Below are positions 6,463-13,974 of a stretch of 21,314 bases of DNA, piece after piece; position 1 is the first letter of the stretch, and each line of letters begins with the position of its first letter. Origin of the DNA: Alphaproteobacteria bacterium (GTDB lineage Bacteria; Pseudomonadota; Alphaproteobacteria; Rhizobiales; Aestuariivirgaceae); contig JAGRLX010000004.1 of NCBI GenBank assembly GCA_020441605.1, positions 1 to 21,314 on the forward strand, given 5' to 3'. Under the pieces are notes generated by a model. The model was not told where the DNA came from. It saw nothing but the letters and a program-made list of their open reading frames with translations, and made no database searches. A program made the translations under genes and the position numbers.

Positions 6463-8454
6463 ATGATGAACGAAGTCATTGGGCCGCTCAGTGCCCGCGA
6501 ACGGGAGATTGCTGAAGCCTATGTCGGCGGTGCGAGCTACAAAGAGATCGCGCGCCAGTTTGACATTTCGCCGGCGACGGTGCGGACGCATCTGCGCACG
6601 ATCTATCGCAAGCTCGAGGTCGCCTCGAAGCTGGAACTGGCCGAGGCGCTAAGAGACGAGCCTGCGCCGCCGGCAGGCCCGGGGCGCGACGCGCAACTGC
6701 TGGTCGCCGATCTCGCCCTGGAGCTCGATGAAGCCATGCGGCGCGAGCGGATCCTTGCTCGCGTTCTCCGGATCATCAGTCAGGAGGGGGACCGCCTCGA
6801 CGCGGTCATCGATGCTGTGCTCGACCATGCACTCGAGATCTGCGAAGCCGAGTTCGGCGTCCTCTTCGAGTATTTCGGCGGCCTGCGCTTCCGAGCCATG
6901 CAGTCGCGCAACATCTCTCCGGCCTTCGGCCGCTGGCTGTCCGATCAGGGCATATTCGAGGTGGAGGCAGAAACCGGACTTGGGCGCGTGGCGCGCGGAC
7001 TGGAGAGCGTCAATATCGCCGATGTACGGAGCGAGGACATCTACCGATCCCGTGCGGCGCTACGCATTGCGACGGCCGATCTCGGTGGCGCGCGATCCTT
7101 CGCGGCGATCCCGATGATATCGGGCGACCGACTCATTGGGGCCTTTACAGTCTATCGGACCCGAGTGCACCCGTTCAACGGGCGCGCGCTCGAACTCGCC
7201 CGACTGTTCGCCGACCAGGCGGCCATCGCTATCAAGAACGCCCGTCGCCCGGAGAAGGCTGTAGGCGCGGAGACCGAGGGGCAGGCCGACCCGCCGCTCC
7301 TTGCGATTCTACCGTTCCGCGCGACCGACGAGGCCGACGACAACCTTACCCGGACCGGACGTCGTCTGGCAGCCGGGATCATTATGGAACTCTCGTCAAC
7401 CCCGCATTTCAGGCTTATCGATCTTGCGTCCAGCTTTTCGGAGCGACTCGCTGCAAACCCGCCGGCCCAGGCAATGAAGACTCTCGGAGCCGGCCTCGTC
7501 GTCACCGGGCAGATCCGTCGGGCAGCAACGGGCGGTGTCCGCGTCGCTGCATGGCTGCATCAGGCCGGCCGCCTCCCGCCGCTCTGGACTGAGCGGTTCG
7601 ACCTACCCGGCGAGGACGTCGAGCCGCTCCTCGAAACCCTGCTCGTTCGCCTTTGTGCCGCCATCGGGACAACTGTAGAGCGTGCGCTGGTCACCCGGTC
7701 ACGCCGCTCCCCAAGCCTAAACGCACTAGACCACTTCCTCGATGGGCTCGAGTTTCACCATCGCCACACAGCAGACGCCTATCGCGATGCCCGTGCTCGC
7801 TTCGTCCTCGCGCTCGACCTAGATCCGGAGTTCAGTCGTGCGGCAGCGGCGCTTGCCATCACGTATGTCCGGGAGTGGTTCTGGCACAGTACGCGTTCGG
7901 ACCTCCTCGACACCGCGGAACGCCACGCGCGCACCGCCGTCGGCTTGGCCCCTCACGATGCTTGGGCGCAGACAGTTTGGGGTGTGGTCGCCCTATACAG
8001 GGGACGCCACGCCGAAGCCGAGCAGAGCGTCACCCGTGCGCTCGAACTGGCCCCTCACGATGCCTACGTCGTATCGCGCGCCGGCCTCGTAGAGCTTTAC
8101 AGCGGCAATCAGGAGTCTGCGATCGATCTGCTGCGTCGTTCTATCGCTCTCGATCCACTTCATGCAGACCGCCAGTCCGGCATGCTCGGGCACGCGCTTT
8201 TTCTCGCCGGTCGGTACGACGATGCGATCGCGTGTCTTGAGAGTATCGACACCCCTCTGGTCTGGGAGTTGGCCTGGCTGGCCGCCAGTCACGGCAAGAG
8301 TGGGAACGAGAGTCGCGCCACCTCGGTCGCCGCGGCCCTGCGCATCAGTTTGAATGGCGATGGAGGCTATGACGTCGGCTCCCGGCCCTATCGCTACGCG
8401 AGACATCGTGACAAGCTGCGCGAGAGCCTTCTATCACTCGGCATCCAGCTCTGA
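6463..8454 (+). CDS. LuxR-type HTH / GAF / TolB-like / TPR regulator
   Basis: A 663-residue protein of unusual layout. A LuxR/GerE helix-turn-helix lies at the very N-terminus (about residues 8-65; LSAREREIAEAYVGGASYKE, IARQFDISPATVRTHLRTIY), whereas most LuxR proteins carry it at the C-terminus. A GAF domain follows at about 95-265 (ILARVLRIISQEGDRLDAVI, FAAIPMISGDRLIGAFTVYR, LFADQAAIAIKNA). A TolB-like domain lies at about 283-395 (LLAILPFRATDEADDN, GAGLVVTGQIRRAATGGVRV). TPR-like repeats cover about 425-620 (RARFVLALDLDPEFSRAAAA, AEQSVTRALELAPHDAYVVS, LLRRSIALDPLHADRQSGML). The GAF domain suggests small-molecule or redox sensing. ATG at 6463 and 6466 are both possible; the upstream site is weak. 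It converges on the truncated lyase with 7 bases between the stops. Confidence 0.85.
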   Translation: MMNEVIGPLSAREREIAEAYVGGASYKEIARQFDISPATVRTHLRTIYRKLEVASKLELAEALRDEPAPPAGPGRDAQLLVADLALELDEAMRRERILARVLRIISQEGDRLDAVIDAVLDHALEICEAEFGVLFEYFGGLRFRAMQSRNISPAFGRWLSDQGIFEVEAETGLGRVARGLESVNIADVRSEDIYRSRAALRIATADLGGARSFAAIPMISGDRLIGAFTVYRTRVHPFNGRALELARLFADQAAIAIKNARRPEKAVGAETEGQADPPLLAILPFRATDEADDNLTRTGRRLAAGIIMELSSTPHFRLIDLASSFSERLAANPPAQAMKTLGAGLVVTGQIRRAATGGVRVAAWLHQAGRLPPLWTERFDLPGEDVEPLLETLLVRLCAAIGTTVERALVTRSRRSPSLNALDHFLDGLEFHHRHTADAYRDARARFVLALDLDPEFSRAAAALAITYVREWFWHSTRSDLLDTAERHARTAVGLAPHDAWAQTVWGVVALYRGRHAEAEQSVTRALELAPHDAYVVSRAGLVELYSGNQESAIDLLRRSIALDPLHADRQSGMLGHALFLAGRYDDAIACLESIDTPLVWELAWLAASHGKSGNESRATSVAAALRISLNGDGGYDVGSRPYRYARHRDKLRESLLSLGIQL

Positions 8455-8461
8455 TCCGCTT

Positions 8462-9031
8462 TCACGCGGAGAGGCGAATCCCCCCGATTGGCGGGGCACC
8501 ACTGCACTGCCAGAGCTGGAGTAAATAGAAGGCTGAACCGACAGTGATATCGGTCCCGCGGGGAATCATCATCCGAAACCCCAGAAACACCTGCTCGTCG
8601 AACGGGAAGTACTGCTGAGTGAAGGCGAGCTCGGTGCGAGTCTTTAAAGTTCCGCTGTAACTAGGGTCGTTCCGGAACCAGAGGTGCTTGAGGTAGCTCT
8701 GTGTGCCGACGATCTGTGGTGCCTTTCCCCCTCCCTCGCATTTGCCAGGATATTTCTGGCCAGCCTCCAAAAGATTGCCGCCTCTACCGATCGTTGACGA
8801 GCACAACGTGCGATTCTGGATAAGAGCGCCGCTCTCGGGCTCTGCCGTTATCGAGTAATAGGTCCCCGCCTCCGCACCGACCGGCAGGACCGCCACGACC
8901 GCCGCAATCAGGTAACAGCACTTGGACAGCATCCTCTTACCCAGCGCCTTCCGAAGGGCTGCGGTCCTTGATTTAAGCAGAGAGCCATATGACTTCTTGA
9001 ACTTGGGCAACCACGCGAAGACCGTCATCAT
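8462..9031 (-). pseudogene. Heparin lyase I-like polysaccharide lyase, C-terminally truncated
   Basis: The start at 9031 has a good ribosome-binding site (GGGAGG nine bases upstream). The 189-residue product has a basic leader, a hydrophobic signal segment (CCYLIAAVVAVLPVGAEA, about residues 38-55), then lyase-type wording: LCSSTIGRGG, KTRTELAFTQQYFPFDEQVF, LGFRMMIPRG, AFYLLQLWQCSGAPPIGG. This resembles the first half of the PF14099-type polysaccharide lyase family, secreted beta-jelly-roll enzymes that cleave uronate-containing glycans. The family is usually clearly longer. Here the sequence ends at a TGA next to the convergent regulator's stop, so the C-terminal sheet and part of the active site are missing. 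Met34 (8932) is an alternative start. Loss of activity is inferred. Confidence 0.55.
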
Positions 9032-9119
9032 GAGACATCCTCCCGATCTGCAGTAGGCCGACATCCACCGGATGACTACCTGTGCAGAAGACTTTCGCAA
9101 TCTGGCACCGGTTTCAAGA

Positions 9120-9704
9120 CTAGTCGACGTACTTGCGATTGTAGAGCACCAGCCGATCGTTGGAATCGTACAGGGCGAAGCCATCTGCCATGACGTCGAG
9201 CGCGTGGGTCAATCGTGACCGCGACTTCTCGGCGATCATCTCGAACTGCGTGTTCAGATCGATCTCCGACGAAGCGGCCTCGACCTGGCGAACGGTTTCG
9301 ACGATCGTGCCGTTCTGCAGGCGGCGGCGGCGCACTTCGACCACATGGGCGCTGGGCGAAGCATAGCGGAAGGTATAGGAGGCACCCGGATCGAGACTCC
9401 TGACGATCCGATCGATGCGCGATTCGATTTCCTCCTCCGGTACGTTCTGCCGGCGGAAGGTGATCGCCATCAACTCCTGAAGCGGCTGGCCTGAGGCAGC
9501 CTCGGTGGTCAGATAGCCGCAAAGCGTGCGATAGAGCGGGTTGCAGGCGAGCAGCCGCAGGTCGGTGTCGAATAGCGCCAATCCGACATCCGCTCCCGCG
9601 AAGACGTCGGCGAGCGCGCCACCTCTGCCAAAGCCTACCATGCCCTCCGGTTCAGGCGTGGCGGAAGCCGGAAGATAGGTCACAGTATTTGCTGAATCTG
9701 CCAT
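9120..9704 (-). pseudogene. PAS-domain signalling protein, C-terminally truncated
   Basis: The 194-residue product contains one complete PAS domain (about residues 30-140; AGADVGLALFDTDLRLLACN, YRTLCGYLTTEAASGQPLQE, YTFRYASPSAHVVEVRRRRL). A helical linker follows (SEIDLNTQFEMIAEKSRSRL), then the opening strands of a second PAS domain (ALDVMADGFALYDSNDRLVL, YNRKYVD), which ends at TAG 9122-9120 after only about 27 residues. Such proteins normally continue into the rest of PAS2 and an output domain such as GGDEF or a histidine kinase. None follows. A headless GGDEF-EAL gene lies 1.25 kb away on the other strand and may be the missing output part. The start at 9704 is supported by GTGGGATCAAG upstream. 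Confidence 0.7.
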
Positions 9705-9880
9705 CTTGATCCCACATTAACCCGCAGCAACTTGGCCTAAACTCGTTGATGAACAGTGAAATCGCCCAGATTTTCTGTCTTTTGTCCTTATTAAGAAATG
9801 AAAACTATACCGGTATCCGTGGATTGACCGGGGACAACCCGAAAATCCTGCCAGGGCAACGGCGTAAGTGACGGAATACG

Positions 9881-10882
9881 ATGCGGCGAATGGATAGCAG
9901 GTTGATGGTGGGTTTGCTTCTCGTGGGAACGATCACTGCGGGTCTTATGTTGCCGAGACTCTCTGCCCATTTCGCGCCATTTGCCTTGCCGGCCCTGTTC
10001 TGCATGATCGTTGCATCGCTGATCCCGATGGCGAGGCTCAAACTTGAGGAAGTGTTCAGCCTCGAGCGAGACATTCTGCGGATCGTGTTCTGGCAACTCT
10101 TCATCCTGCCGACGATCTTTCTGGCCGCTGCCTACCTCGCCAAGATCAATCTTTCGGTCATGACGCTGATAGCCGTCACGACCTGCGTCGGATCGCTCTT
10201 CGCCTCCCCCGCCTTGGCCGATCTTCTCGGTCTTAATCAGCGGAAAGCGCTGCAGTGCATGGTTCTGTCGACCTTTGCAATGCCATTCTCCTATTTCTTC
10301 TTCATGACCGTCATTCTCCATTCGGAAGTCGACATCGAGATTGCAGACTTCATTGGCCGCAGCGGAATTTTCCTCATGCTGCCCGCTGCGCTGTTTCTCT
10401 TCTACAGCGCCTATGCCGAGGATTTGCCGGAATCGTTCGTCTCCCGGGTCGAGAATTCGGCGCGCTGGATAACCATCGCGGCCCTGATCGTCTTTGGACT
10501 TGGAATCATCGGCAGCGCCTCGGCACTGCTTTGGACCAATCCCATGCGTTTCGCGACGCTCCTGCTTGTGGTCACCTTCCTTGGTGTCGGCATGGCCTTC
10601 CTGACCACGATCGTCATGTACCGTCAGGGTATTACCAACGCGCTGACTGCAAGCATCGTGAGTGGCTTCCGCAATGTCGGTCTGGGCTTCGTGTTGATCC
10701 AGGGTTCGGTGAGCAGCGAGGCGGCAGCCTATGTAGGGGTCTCGCAGATCCCCATCTTCTTTGCGCCTCTCGTCATGCAGTTCTTCATCAGCCGGAGTGC
10801 TGGCCGTCATCACCAGGATGAGGGTGTGACCAGGCAGCCTGATGCGGTGACATTACCCATGCCGATCGCCAGCGCCGCCTGA
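9881..10882 (+). CDS. BASS/SBF-like membrane transporter
   Basis: A 333-residue integral membrane protein with about nine or ten hydrophobic segments (for example LMVGLLLVGTITAGLMLPRL; FALPALFCMIVASLIPMARL; IFLMLPAALFLFYSAYAEDL; LLLVVTFLGVGMAFLTTIVM). The C-terminal GFRNVGLGFVLIQG and the two-lobed arrangement resemble the bile acid:sodium symporter superfamily (SBF-like). The substrate cannot be told, and an auxin-efflux-carrier-like assignment is not excluded. Three possible in-frame starts lie close together (residues 1, 4 and 9), none with a strong ribosome-binding site. The gene diverges from the truncated PAS gene and lies upstream of the GGDEF-EAL gene. Confidence 0.55.
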   Translation: MRRMDSRLMVGLLLVGTITAGLMLPRLSAHFAPFALPALFCMIVASLIPMARLKLEEVFSLERDILRIVFWQLFILPTIFLAAAYLAKINLSVMTLIAVTTCVGSLFASPALADLLGLNQRKALQCMVLSTFAMPFSYFFFMTVILHSEVDIEIADFIGRSGIFLMLPAALFLFYSAYAEDLPESFVSRVENSARWITIAALIVFGLGIIGSASALLWTNPMRFATLLLVVTFLGVGMAFLTTIVMYRQGITNALTASIVSGFRNVGLGFVLIQGSVSSEAAAYVGVSQIPIFFAPLVMQFFISRSAGRHHQDEGVTRQPDAVTLPMPIASAA

Positions 10883-10951
10883 CAGCGTCGCGTGAACGAC
10901 CCGTGAGGGGTGCGAGGAGCGGTGCCTCCTCTTCCGCGGGCAAGATAGCGC

Positions 10952-12271
10952 ATGCGCCAGCTTGCATCGCGCGCAAGTTTCACCTTGCAGCTGCTTCATG
11001 TGGGAAGCCGGCTGGCCATTCTGAGCTTCGACTTCAACCGCTTCAAGGAAGTCAACGATATCTTCGGCCATGCCGCGGGTGATGAATTGCTCAAGCGCGC
11101 TGCCGAGCGATTGCAGCCGCTGTTGAGCGAACGGGAATTCGCCGCCCGGCTCGGTGGCGATGAATTCGTGCTGGTGCACCAGCACCCCACGGCGGAAAGC
11201 GCCACTGCCCTTGCGGCCCTCATTGCCGAGCAACTCGGCAAGCCCCTCGAATGGCATGGGCAACTCATCGAGGCTGGAGTCAGCATCGGCATCGCCTATT
11301 ATCCGGAGCACGGCAAGGGCCGCGAGGAACTCCTCGCCAACGCCGACCTGGCAATGTACCGGGCCAAGTCGAGCATGGGCAGTTCCCATTGCGTCTTTGA
11401 CGCCGGCATGGACGAGTTCATCCGCGAGCGCCGGAAAATCGCTCATGAATTGCGCAACGCGCTGCATGACGGTGAACTCAAGCTCCATTGTCAGCCCCAG
11501 TACCGGACGCAGACCGGCGAACTCACCGGCTTTGAGGTCTTGTTGCGGTGGAACAGCCGTCTGCGCGGCATGATCTCGCCAGCTGAATTCATCCTGATCG
11601 CCGAGGAAACCGGCTTCATCAAGGAGATTGACGACTGGGTCATGCGCGAGGCCTGCGCCATGGCCACCACCTGGTCCGCTCCGGCCAAGGTTGCCATCAA
11701 TATTTCCGCCCGGGCCATATGCCATCCGAGCATCATCGAGACCGTCCGAAAAATCCTGCTTGATACCGGCCTGCCTCCAGGGCGCCTGGAACTGGAAGTC
11801 ACCGAAACCGCGTTGATCAACGACCTGAGCCGCGCTTTGCACAACCTGCGGCAGATCAAGGCGGCTGGTGTATCGATCGCTATGGACGATTTCGGCACTG
11901 GCTACTCGTCGTTGTCGCTCCTTAGCTCCTTCCCCTTCGACCGTATCAAGATCGACCGGTCGTTCATTCAGGCGGTCGGACAGAATGCCCGAGCCGATTC
12001 GATCTTCAAGGCCGTGGCCGGCATGGGCAAGGCGTTGGGCGTTCCGGTTCTGGTGGAAGGCATCGAGAATGAGGCCCAACTCAAGTTCTCGCAGGCGCTC
12101 GAATGCGACGAGGTGCAGGGCTACCACTGCAGCCGCCCGATACCCGCCTCGAACGTCGAGGAATTGATAGCGCTACTGGGAGGTGGCTCGGTTTTCAACG
12201 CCGACCGCGACCGGATCGCCGCCCTGACGCTGCCGCCGGCGAAAGGCATCGCCAAGGGCGCAGTAGCCTGA
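10952..12271 (+). CDS. GGDEF-EAL cyclic-di-GMP protein lacking an N-terminal sensor region
   Basis: 439 residues. The GGDEF domain starts almost at residue 1: an ASRASFTLQLLHV stretch corresponds to the 'NR..F...L' region, followed by LAILSFDFNRFKEVNDIFGH and an intact RLGGDEF at about 67-72. No RxxD inhibitory site precedes it. The EAL domain (about 160-435) has EVL at 195-197 instead of EAL, but keeps AINISARA, LELEVTET, MDDFGTGYSS and DRIKIDRSF. It should therefore belong to the class that makes or breaks cyclic di-GMP; actual activity is unknown. Most relatives have PAS, membrane or other sensor domains in front. Here an in-frame TAG at 10946-10948 lies just before the ATG, and the ATG sits in the palindrome GCGCATGCGC (10948-10957). 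Truncation by rearrangement is likely. No clear ribosome-binding site. Confidence 0.8.
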   Translation: MRQLASRASFTLQLLHVGSRLAILSFDFNRFKEVNDIFGHAAGDELLKRAAERLQPLLSEREFAARLGGDEFVLVHQHPTAESATALAALIAEQLGKPLEWHGQLIEAGVSIGIAYYPEHGKGREELLANADLAMYRAKSSMGSSHCVFDAGMDEFIRERRKIAHELRNALHDGELKLHCQPQYRTQTGELTGFEVLLRWNSRLRGMISPAEFILIAEETGFIKEIDDWVMREACAMATTWSAPAKVAINISARAICHPSIIETVRKILLDTGLPPGRLELEVTETALINDLSRALHNLRQIKAAGVSIAMDDFGTGYSSLSLLSSFPFDRIKIDRSFIQAVGQNARADSIFKAVAGMGKALGVPVLVEGIENEAQLKFSQALECDEVQGYHCSRPIPASNVEELIALLGGGSVFNADRDRIAALTLPPAKGIAKGAVA

Positions 12272-12608
12272 TCCGCGTACCTCCATCATGTGGCTGAAAC
12301 GCAAACGGGGAGCCACACCTTGTGCTCCCCGCTATCGTCTTGACCCAGGTACGCAATACCTTATCCCGGGCGTTTCTGGTGCTTTCCCCGCTCGGGTCTG
12401 CAAACCATGACGCATCATCGCGCACGAGTGTTTCCAAACAGTTTCTCTCAGGAAAATAATCATTAACAAACGGTTTCCGGACTGTATCGGCCAGAGATCG
12501 ATCTCCGCCAGCCGGCCCGCCGGGCGGCAATGACCGTGTGGATCAGCATGACTCTTGGTAGACCTGGCGAAAATCACCCGGGCTGATCGCCGCTTCAATT
12601 GGCGTGCG
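12272..12608. other. Intergenic region between GGDEF-EAL gene and glutamine amidotransferase gene
   Basis: This holds the hairpin at 12306-12331 and an AT-richer patch around 12435-12475. Short open frames on both strands have no ribosome-binding site or familiar motif. Apart from the hairpin, nothing functional is apparent. Confidence 0.5.
12306..12331 (+). terminator. Candidate terminator after the GGDEF-EAL gene
   Basis: CGGGGAGC at 12306-12313 pairs with GCTCCCCG at 12324-12331 (8 bp, 10-base loop; CAC/GTG can pair further inside with one bulged C). It lies 35 bases after the stop at 12271. Only a poor T-rich tail follows (CTATCGTCTT), so termination is plausible but may be weak. Confidence 0.5.
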
Positions 12609-13340
12609 TCATTCGACCGTCTTGGCTATTCCGTCTTGCCGCATGAGGCACGAAGGCTCACCGAGCCAGTGGTCAATGAAACGGTTCAACCATTGCTTGA
12701 CATCGCTGTCGTAGATCAAATTTGAGCTGAGGTGAGTTTCTCGTGGCTGAGCGCCGGGCATGACGAAGCGGTGCGCGCCCAACACGGTCCAGCGATGCAT
12801 GGTGAGTCGCGTCACCTCGGGATGGAACTGAATGCCCCAGGCACGCGCTCCGTAGCGGAAAGCCTGGTTTTCGAAAGTGTCGCCGGTCGCGATCCGTTCG
12901 GCACCGCGGGGAAGGTCGAAGCCTTCCCGGTGCCAGTGGTAGACGTGCTGCGGCCAGGGCCCGAGATGGGCCCCGGGCGGCTCGGGCCTGATCGGATAAT
13001 AGCCGATCTCGACGCAGCCTTCCGGATGGGGCGAAACCGCGGCACCAAGCTGCTTGGCCAACATCTGCGCCCCAAGGCAAACACCGAGGAAGGGCTTGTT
13101 CTCCCTCAGCGGCACACCAATCCAGTCAATCTCGCGGCTGATCCAGTCATCATTGTCATTGGCGCTCATCGGCCCGCCAAAGACAACCGCCCCGGCATGG
13201 TTTTTCATCGATTCCGGCAGCGCATCGCCCAGGCACGGCCGGCGAATATCGAGCCGATAGCCGCGCTCCTTGAGGACGAGGCCGATCCGCCCCGGCGTCG
13301 AGGCCTCCGAATGCACGATAATGAGTATGCGTCGTTCCAT
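12609..13340 (-). CDS. Class I glutamine amidotransferase-like protein (GMP synthase GATase type)
   Basis: The start is placed at 13340 (MERRILIIVHSEAS) because the family begins at this strand. An upstream ATG at 13415 would add 25 residues read through a structured inverted repeat. The 243-residue protein has the GATase-1 flavodoxin-like fold: AVVFGGPMSAND, the nucleophile elbow FLGVCLGAQ with Cys88, and IQFHPEV with His173 and Glu175, so the Cys-His-Glu triad is complete. Such stand-alone domains hydrolyse glutamine or gamma-glutamyl compounds; the acceptor or substrate here is unknown. HVYHWHREGFDLP is typical of the 'GMP synthase-like' subgroup. It lies downstream of the bufferin operon on the same strand, 172 bases after the DoxX stop and beyond a large hairpin, so it is probably separately expressed. 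Confidence 0.85.
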   Translation of the reverse strand: MERRILIIVHSEASTPGRIGLVLKERGYRLDIRRPCLGDALPESMKNHAGAVVFGGPMSANDNDDWISREIDWIGVPLRENKPFLGVCLGAQMLAKQLGAAVSPHPEGCVEIGYYPIRPEPPGAHLGPWPQHVYHWHREGFDLPRGAERIATGDTFENQAFRYGARAWGIQFHPEVTRLTMHRWTVLGAHRFVMPGAQPRETHLSSNLIYDSDVKQWLNRFIDHWLGEPSCLMRQDGIAKTVE

Positions 13341-13416
13341 GAAATCCAGCGTGTCGTCGCTGGCGCATCGGGCGAGCAGGTGGAAACACCAACGCCGCGG
13401 AAGATGTGCCAGCATG

Positions 13417-13484
13417 AAGGTGGCCGATCAGTTTTTGGACGGCCGCGCGAAGTCGCCTGGCCGTCCGCTGATCCCGGCCACCTT
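13417..13484. repeat. Large nested inverted repeat downstream of the bufferin operon
   Basis: The outer arms AAGGTGGCCGATCAG (13417-13431) and CTGATC-CC-GGCCACCTT (13468-13484) are complementary except for a 2-base bulge. Inside them GGACGGCC (13437-13444) pairs with GGCCGTCC (13459-13466) around a 14-base loop. One side of the junction carries TTTTT (13432-13436). The whole can fold as one long hairpin. It begins 29 bases after the DoxX stop, so a terminator or mRNA-stabilising structure is plausible, though no T run follows it on the minus strand. Confidence 0.55.
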
Positions 13485-13512
13485 GCCATGATTTGCGCGG
13501 CGCCGTCGAGAC

Positions 13513-13974
13513 TCAGCGCCGCGAAATCAGCCGGTCCACCGAAATGGCGCCCGGACCGTACTTGATCAGCATCAACAGCACCGCCGCCCAGGTGCCGTGC
13601 AGGACATAGGCATTGGGATAGACGAAGACCTGGATCACCAGCGTCATCCCCAGCAGTCCCAGGGCGGAGAAGCGAGTAGCAAGGCCGACGATCAGCAGCA
13701 CCGGCAAGACATGCTCGGCCACCTGCGCGGCCAGCGCCATGAGCTTGGGCGGGGCAATGCAGAGTTCGTACTTTCCGAACAGACGGAAGAGCTTGTACTC
13801 CTCGGTGAAGAGAAACAGGGTCTTGTCGTTCACATGGAAGATGTTCCAGCCATCGACCTTGGTGCGCCCCGACGTCCAGAATGTCAGCCCGATGGCCAGG
13901 CGGCCGATCAGCCCGACAAGCCACTGCGGTGTGCGCGAAATTAGCGAGATCAGTCCATCGGCAAGCCGTCTCAT
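13513..13974 (-). CDS. DoxX family membrane protein (last gene of bufferin operon)
   Basis: A 153-residue protein with four hydrophobic segments: WLVGLIGRLAIGLTFWTSG; MALAAQVAEHVLPVLLIVG; FSALGLLGMTLVIQVFVYPN; GTWAAVLLMLIKYGPGAIS. The pattern GRLAIGLTFWTSGRTKVDGW near the N-terminus and AAQVAEHVLPVLLIVGLATR in the middle are typical of DoxX/DoxD-like inner-membrane proteins. A soluble loop (HVNDKTLFLFTEEYKLFRLF) lies between helices 1 and 2. Its ATG overlaps the stop of the DUF2063 gene (ATGA), so it is part of the operon. DoxX proteins commonly accompany bufferin/MNIO operons and may interact with quinones or redox partners; its role here is not established. Confidence 0.85.
   Translation of the reverse strand: MRRLADGLISLISRTPQWLVGLIGRLAIGLTFWTSGRTKVDGWNIFHVNDKTLFLFTEEYKLFRLFGKYELCIAPPKLMALAAQVAEHVLPVLLIVGLATRFSALGLLGMTLVIQVFVYPNAYVLHGTWAAVLLMLIKYGPGAISVDRLISRR

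Noticed and set aside
9791..10813. 340-codon open frame on the minus strand
   Set aside because: Antisense to the BASS-like transporter. Its product is very rich in Asp, Glu, His, Arg and Gln with no hydrophobic core, the mirror of a membrane-protein gene.
10853..12127. 424-codon open frame on the minus strand
   Set aside because: It runs antisense through the GGDEF-EAL gene, whose GGDEF, EVTET and DDFGTGYSS motifs are clear. The long opposite frame follows from GC-rich third positions.
13341..13415. 25-residue N-terminal extension of the glutamine amidotransferase
   Set aside because: The extension has no ribosome-binding site, begins at the edge of a large inverted repeat, and lies before the strand where the family normally starts.
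12732..13565. 277-codon open frame on the plus strand
   Set aside because: Antisense to the glutamine amidotransferase and the following hairpin; no start signal or motif.
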